A stretch of DNA of 9,928 bases from Hyphomicrobiales bacterium (GTDB lineage Bacteria > Pseudomonadota > Alphaproteobacteria > Rhizobiales > S144-35), in NCBI GenBank assembly GCA_015494185.1, contig WGBT01000308.1:1-9928 (forward strand), written 5' to 3'. How positions within the stretch are numbered: position 1 is the first letter of the stretch; every line of letters begins with the position of its first letter. The position numbers were made by a program, and so were the translations under genes. Below are positions 6,897 through 9,928 of the stretch, piece by piece. The notes under the pieces are model-generated. The model saw only the letters and a program-made list of their open reading frames with translations, made no database searches and was not told the DNA's origin.

Positions 6897-7721
6897 ATGA
6901 ACAAAACCCTCAAATCACTGATGATCACTGGCCTTGTCGCCACAGCTGGCATGGCGGCTTCTGTTGGCACCGCAAACGCCTTTTGGGGCTGGGGCGATGG
7001 CACCGGCCATGGTGTTGGCCATGGTGCCTTCAAGGGCAATTTCAATATGAGCTTTTCAGGCGACGCCAATACCGCGCTTCATGGTGAAGGGGTGAACAGC
7101 TATTACGGCTATGCCCCTTATTATGGCTATGCGCCTTATCCTTATTATGGTTACGCGCCTTATGCCTATGTGCCCTATGGTTACGCCCCAGTGCCTTATG
7201 GTGTGGCTCCTTATGGCACGGCCCCGGCTGCAACCTCAAAAGCGCAAAAAGAAGCCCAGAAAAAAGCCGCTGCTGAATATCGCAAACGTGTCGAAGCTCA
7301 TCGCGCCTTCATCGAAAAACGTCAGGCCGAATTCCGGAAAGCCCATGAGCAGGCTCTTGCCCGCTATCGCGAAGCAATGAAAAAGCGCGCCGAAGCTCAT
7401 AAAGCTTTCATGGCTCAGCAGCAGAAAATGGCGGCTGAAATGCAAAAACGTATGCCGGTTGCTCCATCAGCGGCGTTTCCCGCCCCTGCCAACCTTGATT
7501 CCGACACCTTCTTCAAAAAACTTGAAGCGGATATGAAAGCCGAGCGGGAAGCCTTTGAAAAACGCATCAAAGCCGAACAGGAAGCCTTTGAAGCTCAAAT
7601 CAAAAAGCAAGAAGAAGCCCTCAAGGCCGAGATGGAGCGGATGGACGCCCTGATCAAAGCCGAACTGGAAGCTGCCAAAGCCACCACCTCGAAAAGCAAA
7701 AGCATCGATCAGAAAAGCTAA
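6897..7721 (+). CDS. Secreted sulfur-globule-protein-like head fused to a coiled coil
   Basis: 274-residue exported protein. Residues 1-28 are a clear signal peptide with cleavage after ANA, giving a mature start FWGWGDG. Residues 29-65 are rich in Gly, Asp and His and include GNFNMSFSGDAN. Residues 69-110 hold six YG[YVT]AP pentapeptides among Pro/Tyr residues. This order resembles sulfur globule proteins of purple sulfur bacteria, which coat stored sulfur, but those are about 100 residues. Here about 164 residues are added: a charged Ala/Lys/Glu helix (114-187), a Pro-rich hinge (187-199) and a second helix (200-262) with 11-residue units at 214-257. No Cys is present. ATG at 6897 is chosen because the signal peptide begins there and GGAG lies 11 nt upstream (6882-6885). 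It is a monocistron ended by a strong terminator. A generic structural or envelope protein with a tyrosine-rich repeat is the alternative. Confidence 0.75.
   Translation: MNKTLKSLMITGLVATAGMAASVGTANAFWGWGDGTGHGVGHGAFKGNFNMSFSGDANTALHGEGVNSYYGYAPYYGYAPYPYYGYAPYAYVPYGYAPVPYGVAPYGTAPAATSKAQKEAQKKAAAEYRKRVEAHRAFIEKRQAEFRKAHEQALARYREAMKKRAEAHKAFMAQQQKMAAEMQKRMPVAPSAAFPAPANLDSDTFFKKLEADMKAEREAFEKRIKAEQEAFEAQIKKQEEALKAEMERMDALIKAELEAAKATTSKSKSIDQKS
7101..7226 (+). repeat. YGYAP-type pentapeptide repeat region
   Basis: Codons 69-110 encode YGYAP four times, then YGVAP and YGTAP, with short Tyr/Pro spacers. The DNA shows matching near-repeats of TATGGCTATGCCCC type, so the array probably grew by local duplication. 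Confidence 0.85.
7536..7667 (+). repeat. Four 11-residue (hendecad) coiled-coil repeats
   Basis: Residues 214-257 split into KAEREAFEKRI, KAEQEAFEAQI, KKQEEALKAEM and ERMDALIKAEL. Hydrophobic residues recur at unit positions 6, 7 and 11 (Ala, Phe or Leu, then Ile/Met/Leu). An 11-residue period suggests a straight or slightly right-handed coiled coil. Confidence 0.75.
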
Positions 7722-7729
7722 GGCTTTTT
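7713..7729 (+). terminator. Weak hairpin over the stop codon
   Basis: AAAAGC (7713-7718) can pair with GCTTTT across the TAA stop, followed by a short T-run. It is A+T-rich and much weaker than the hairpin 80 bp downstream. Confidence 0.3.
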
Positions 7730-7794
7730 GAGATGGCGCTTTAAAAGGAGCTGAACAGGGGGCCATCACAGCCCGATACCACAACACACTAAAC

Positions 7795-7838
7795 AAAAAA
7801 CAGGCTGATCCACTTCAACAGGATGAGCCTGTTTTTTT
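7795..7838 (+). terminator. Strong intrinsic terminator
   Basis: AACAGGCT (7799-7806) pairs with AGCCTGTT (7826-7833). After one G-G mismatch the stem continues with ATCC/GGAT around a 9-nt loop. A run of seven T ends at 7838, and an A-run precedes the stem, so it could also stop transcription from the other strand. It closes the sulfur-globule-like gene. Confidence 0.9.
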
Positions 7839-8111
7839 GCCCGCGGCCGGCCAATCTATTGCCTCCCCTTTCTCCCCTGCAAAGCCCAAAATTCCGTGGA
7901 TAACTTGCATCACAGACTCGCCAAAGAAAACTTTTGCGTTACGAAAACAACGACAAAAAACATTAACCAAAACAATAAAACAAAGTGTTCAAGGCCATGG
8001 AATGGGACAGAAATCAATATTTATTATCCTTTATAGGTTTTAATCTCCCTCTAAATCTCCCTTGATTGCTTCTGTCTCGTTTTGGGCTACACTTGGTTAC
8101 AGGAGTTCAAC
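7839..8111. other. A+T-rich gene-free region before the L,D-transpeptidase
   Basis: No believable gene is seen. AATCTCCC occurs twice at 12-bp spacing (8042-8049 and 8054-8061). A possible promoter is TTGCTT (8066-8071) with TACACT (8088-8093) at 16-bp spacing; a start near 8100 would leave almost no leader before GGAG at 8102-8105, so the real promoter may lie upstream, for example near TTTATA at about 8030. Confidence 0.4.
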
Positions 8112-8549
8112 ATGCGTCTTTTCAAGAATTTTGCGTTTTTTTCACTTGTCTTTACACTGCCTCTGCTACTTTCCATGGCACCGGCGGAAGCCAAAGTGAC
8201 CGCCAAAATCGACTTGTCATCACAACGGATGACGGTTTACGTTCACGGCATCCCCTATTATCATTGGCCCGTGTCAACAGGCCGCAAGGGATACCGGACA
8301 CCGCGCGGCTATTTCCGGCCGACCTTCATGAAGCGGTTCCACCGGTCGACCATTTATAACAATGCACCAATGCCCTATTCGATTTTCTTCAATGGCGGGA
8401 TTGCCATTCATGGGACCAACCATATTCGCAGCCTGGGACGGCCGGCTTCACACGGTTGTGTTCGGCTTCATCCTGTGCATGCTGAAACCCTTTACAACCT
8501 GGTCAAAAGATATGGCATGCGCAAAACCCGCATCATCGTCAAACATTAG
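8112..8549 (+). CDS. Minimal L,D-transpeptidase (YkuD domain)
   Basis: Exported 145-residue protein that is essentially a signal peptide plus one YkuD catalytic domain; the family forms or edits peptidoglycan 3-3 cross-links or attaches proteins to the wall. Residues 1-27 are a signal peptide with cleavage after APAEA. The mature protein opens with KIDLSSQRMTVYVHG, typical of the domain. PVSTGRKGYRTPRGYF at 53-68 is the next conserved block. The active site is His100 (AIHGT) with SHGCVRL at 113-119, where Cys116 is the nucleophile. There is no LysM or other wall-binding domain. ATG at 8112 is supported by GGAG 6 nt upstream and by the signal peptide; the frame is open back to a TTG at 8082. 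The next gene starts 48 bp downstream on the same strand and may be co-transcribed. Confidence 0.93.
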   Translation: MRLFKNFAFFSLVFTLPLLLSMAPAEAKVTAKIDLSSQRMTVYVHGIPYYHWPVSTGRKGYRTPRGYFRPTFMKRFHRSTIYNNAPMPYSIFFNGGIAIHGTNHIRSLGRPASHGCVRLHPVHAETLYNLVKRYGMRKTRIIVKH

Positions 8550-8597
8550 CGGGATGATGAGGCGCGTCCCAGCCTCCTATAGAAGCGGCGGATTTTC

Positions 8598-9383
8598 ATG
8601 ATGACTCTTCTGTTCTTGACCGCTGCAACATTTCTCGCCAGTGCGGTGACCGGCATTGTCGGCGTCGGTGGCGCCCTTTTGGTGGTGCCGCTGCTCACCG
8701 TACTGGCTGACGCACTTGGCCTGCTGCCGCCGGAAATCCGCTTCATCGGCTATACCATGAATTTTCTGTCATTGGCGCCGATTGCCTGGAAGAACCGCCG
8801 TGAAGTTGATCTTGCGCTCGCCACTCCCATCTTTGCCACCGCCATCGCTGGTGCGTTTTTGGGCGCCTTGTTGCCTCAGCTGATTGGTGAGCGGGCCTTA
8901 CTCGGAGCCTTCACCGCCACACTTGTCGTGGTCATCGCCTTGATGATCCGTAAAATCATGGCCCCAGCGCCAGCCCCGCTAAGTGATCAGGCACACAGCT
9001 ATACCCTGCGCGACCGGCTCTATCTCAGCGGCATCGGCCTGATCGTCGGCCTGGCCTCGGGCGCCTTTGGTATCGGTGGCGGGGTTTTCATGATCCCGCT
9101 TGTCGTGCTGGCATTGGGCATCCGCCCCCTGGCGATTATTCTGATCACCCCGCTGACCGTACTGTTCTCGACCGGAACCGGCATGATCACCAGCATCGCT
9201 CAAGGGCTCCCGCAATTGCATTGGCACGTGCTGGCCCTGACCGTTACCGCCGCCATTGCCGGCACAGCGCTTGGCGACCGGTTGCGCGGCCAGCTTTCCG
9301 ACAAGATGCTGATGTGGTTGATCGTCTTTGCCATCACCGTGCTTGCCCTGAAAATGGGGCAGCGCGCCCTGTCCATGGGCTAA
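8598..9383 (+). CDS. TauE/SafE-type membrane permease
   Basis: Inner-membrane protein of 261 residues in the TauE/SafE (DUF81) family, whose members move sulfite, sulfoacetate or other organosulfur anions, although many have no known substrate. It shows the internal duplication of the family: ASAVTGIVGVGGALLVVPLL at 14-33 and GLIVGLASGAFGIGGGVFMI at 147-166, each at the start of one half. About eight hydrophobic segments can be seen, with a polar loop at about 122-140 between the halves. Two ATG codons in tandem (8598, 8601) are both possible starts; upstream only a poor GGCGGA is seen. It lies 48 bp after the L,D-transpeptidase with no terminator between, so it may depend on that transcript. 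Length is normal for the family. Sulfur export is inferred from family and neighbours only. Confidence 0.85.
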   Translation: MMTLLFLTAATFLASAVTGIVGVGGALLVVPLLTVLADALGLLPPEIRFIGYTMNFLSLAPIAWKNRREVDLALATPIFATAIAGAFLGALLPQLIGERALLGAFTATLVVVIALMIRKIMAPAPAPLSDQAHSYTLRDRLYLSGIGLIVGLASGAFGIGGGVFMIPLVVLALGIRPLAIILITPLTVLFSTGTGMITSIAQGLPQLHWHVLALTVTAAIAGTALGDRLRGQLSDKMLMWLIVFAITVLALKMGQRALSMG

Positions 9384-9502
9384 TTGGGCTCATTCGGCTT
9401 AAAATTGAGCAATGACGCCTTGCGTATAGACTTTCTGCTTCTGCTCCAGCCCCTGCCACCTACCCCCCCACCTCCTGGTTGGACCTGCGACAAATTCTTT
9501 TC

Positions 9503-9523
9503 TGCAAATCATTCTTAGTTGCG
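9503..9523 (+). promoter_or_regulatory. Fur/Mur-like operator overlapping the promoter
   Basis: A 21-bp element begins TGCAAAT, has ATTCT at the centre and ends TTGCG, close to the alphaproteobacterial Fur-box pattern as I remember it. The ends GCAA/TTGC are symmetrical. It covers the -35 hexamer of the transporter promoter, as expected for a repressor. In several alphaproteobacteria the Fur homologue (Mur) responds to manganese. Confidence 0.5.
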
Positions 9524-9547
9524 TTCTTAATCATTGCCTCCTATATT
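9519..9547 (+). promoter_or_regulatory. Sigma-70-type promoter of the metal transporter gene
   Basis: TTGCGT (9519-9524) and TATATT (9542-9547) are 17 bp apart. The predicted start near 9554 leaves a leader of about 27 nt that contains the purine-rich GAGGCAAAGGG. Confidence 0.6.
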
Positions 9548-9580
9548 CATTTCAATAAGAGGCAAAGGGTCAAGTTGGTG

Positions 9581-9928
9581 ATGACAGAATATATTCTTAC
9601 AGCCGGGCGAAGCGGACGATTGTTCATCAGCGCCATCGGACTGCGGTATTGGAACTGGCGGGTTCTGGCGGTGCTCGTGCTCGCTCTGATGACGGCCACG
9701 TCCCCCGAATTGCGCAATCTAGTCTTTGCCGCCATGTCCGACGCCTATATTCAGGTGACGGTGTTCGTCGCCGGTACGCTGGCTGTGGTTTATGCCTTTG
9801 AAAACGCCTTCCGCTTCGATCTTGGCCGCGCCATGTCGCGTGCCCGCCACTGGCAAGTGCCGATTGCCGCCGCTCTTGGGGCACTGCCGGGTTGCGGCGG
9901 CGCCATTATCGTCATGACCCATTATACC
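9581..9928 (+). CDS. Putative manganese/heavy-metal transporter, N-terminal part
   Basis: The first 116 codons of a membrane protein that continues beyond the window. It resembles the family listed as putative 10-TM heavy-metal exporters (PF11449), many members of which are annotated as putative manganese transporters. Hydrophobic segments are seen at about 28-40 and 58-73, followed by a basic loop and by the strongly family-like GALPGCGGAIIVMT at 100-113. TTG GTG ATG stand in frame at 9575, 9578 and 9581; I chose the ATG, which has AAAGGG about 11 nt upstream. The preceding promoter carries a Fur/Mur-like site, which suits a manganese or iron role. The direction of transport and the metal are not established by the sequence. 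Confidence 0.65.
   Translation, partial: MTEYILTAGRSGRLFISAIGLRYWNWRVLAVLVLALMTATSPELRNLVFAAMSDAYIQVTVFVAGTLAVVYAFENAFRFDLGRAMSRARHWQVPIAAALGALPGCGGAIIVMTHYT

Noticed and set aside
7837..8043. 68-codon open frame after the terminator
   Set aside because: It begins at a TTG inside the terminator T-run, lacks a ribosome site and has an unremarkable basic translation.

Overview
The window looks like chromosomal DNA from an alphaproteobacterium, probably Hyphomicrobiales or a relative. The grounds are a DUF459-type SGNH protein, an ornithine-lipid N-acyltransferase (OlsB), a minimal periplasmic L,D-transpeptidase and alphaproteobacterial style in the ABC-F and transporter genes. Family names rest on motif recognition by eye, not on database searches. 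There is no tRNA, rRNA, CRISPR array, integrase or intact insertion sequence.

Layout from left to right: (1) 1-1273, an exported DUF459/SGNH-fold protein, possibly starting outside the window, whose nucleophile position reads Gly instead of Ser. (2) 1314-3245 on the minus strand, a YheS-like ABC-F ATPase, convergent with the first gene. (3) 3246-3636, a divergent intergenic region with a 35-bp AT-rich palindrome. (4) 3637-6565, a SulP/SLC26 anion transporter with a STAS domain, overlapped by 83 bp by an olsB-like gene; the two look translationally coupled. (5) 6566-6896, a regulatory region with clustered GTTGC/GCAAC palindromes, a well-matched sigma-54 (-24/-12) motif and a foldable 5' leader. 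(6) 6897-7721, a secreted protein whose N-terminal half resembles sulfur globule proteins (Gly/Asp/His-rich, then YGYAP repeats) and whose C-terminal half is a long charged helical region with 11-residue repeats; a strong intrinsic terminator follows. (7) 8112-9383, a small YkuD L,D-transpeptidase and a TauE/SafE-type permease. (8) 9503-9928, a promoter overlapped by a Fur/Mur-like site and the first 116 codons of a putative manganese/heavy-metal transporter that runs off the end.

How the genes may work together: SulP and OlsB form the one clear operon. OlsB uses 3-hydroxyacyl-ACP, and the STAS domain of the E. coli SulP protein YchM is known to bind ACP, so the pairing could be functional. 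Three neighbouring loci (SulP, the sulfur-globule-like protein and TauE/SafE) fit a sulfur-compound theme, but this is only an inference from context. The most unusual item is the sulfur-globule-like head fused to a hendecad coiled coil behind a candidate sigma-54 promoter.
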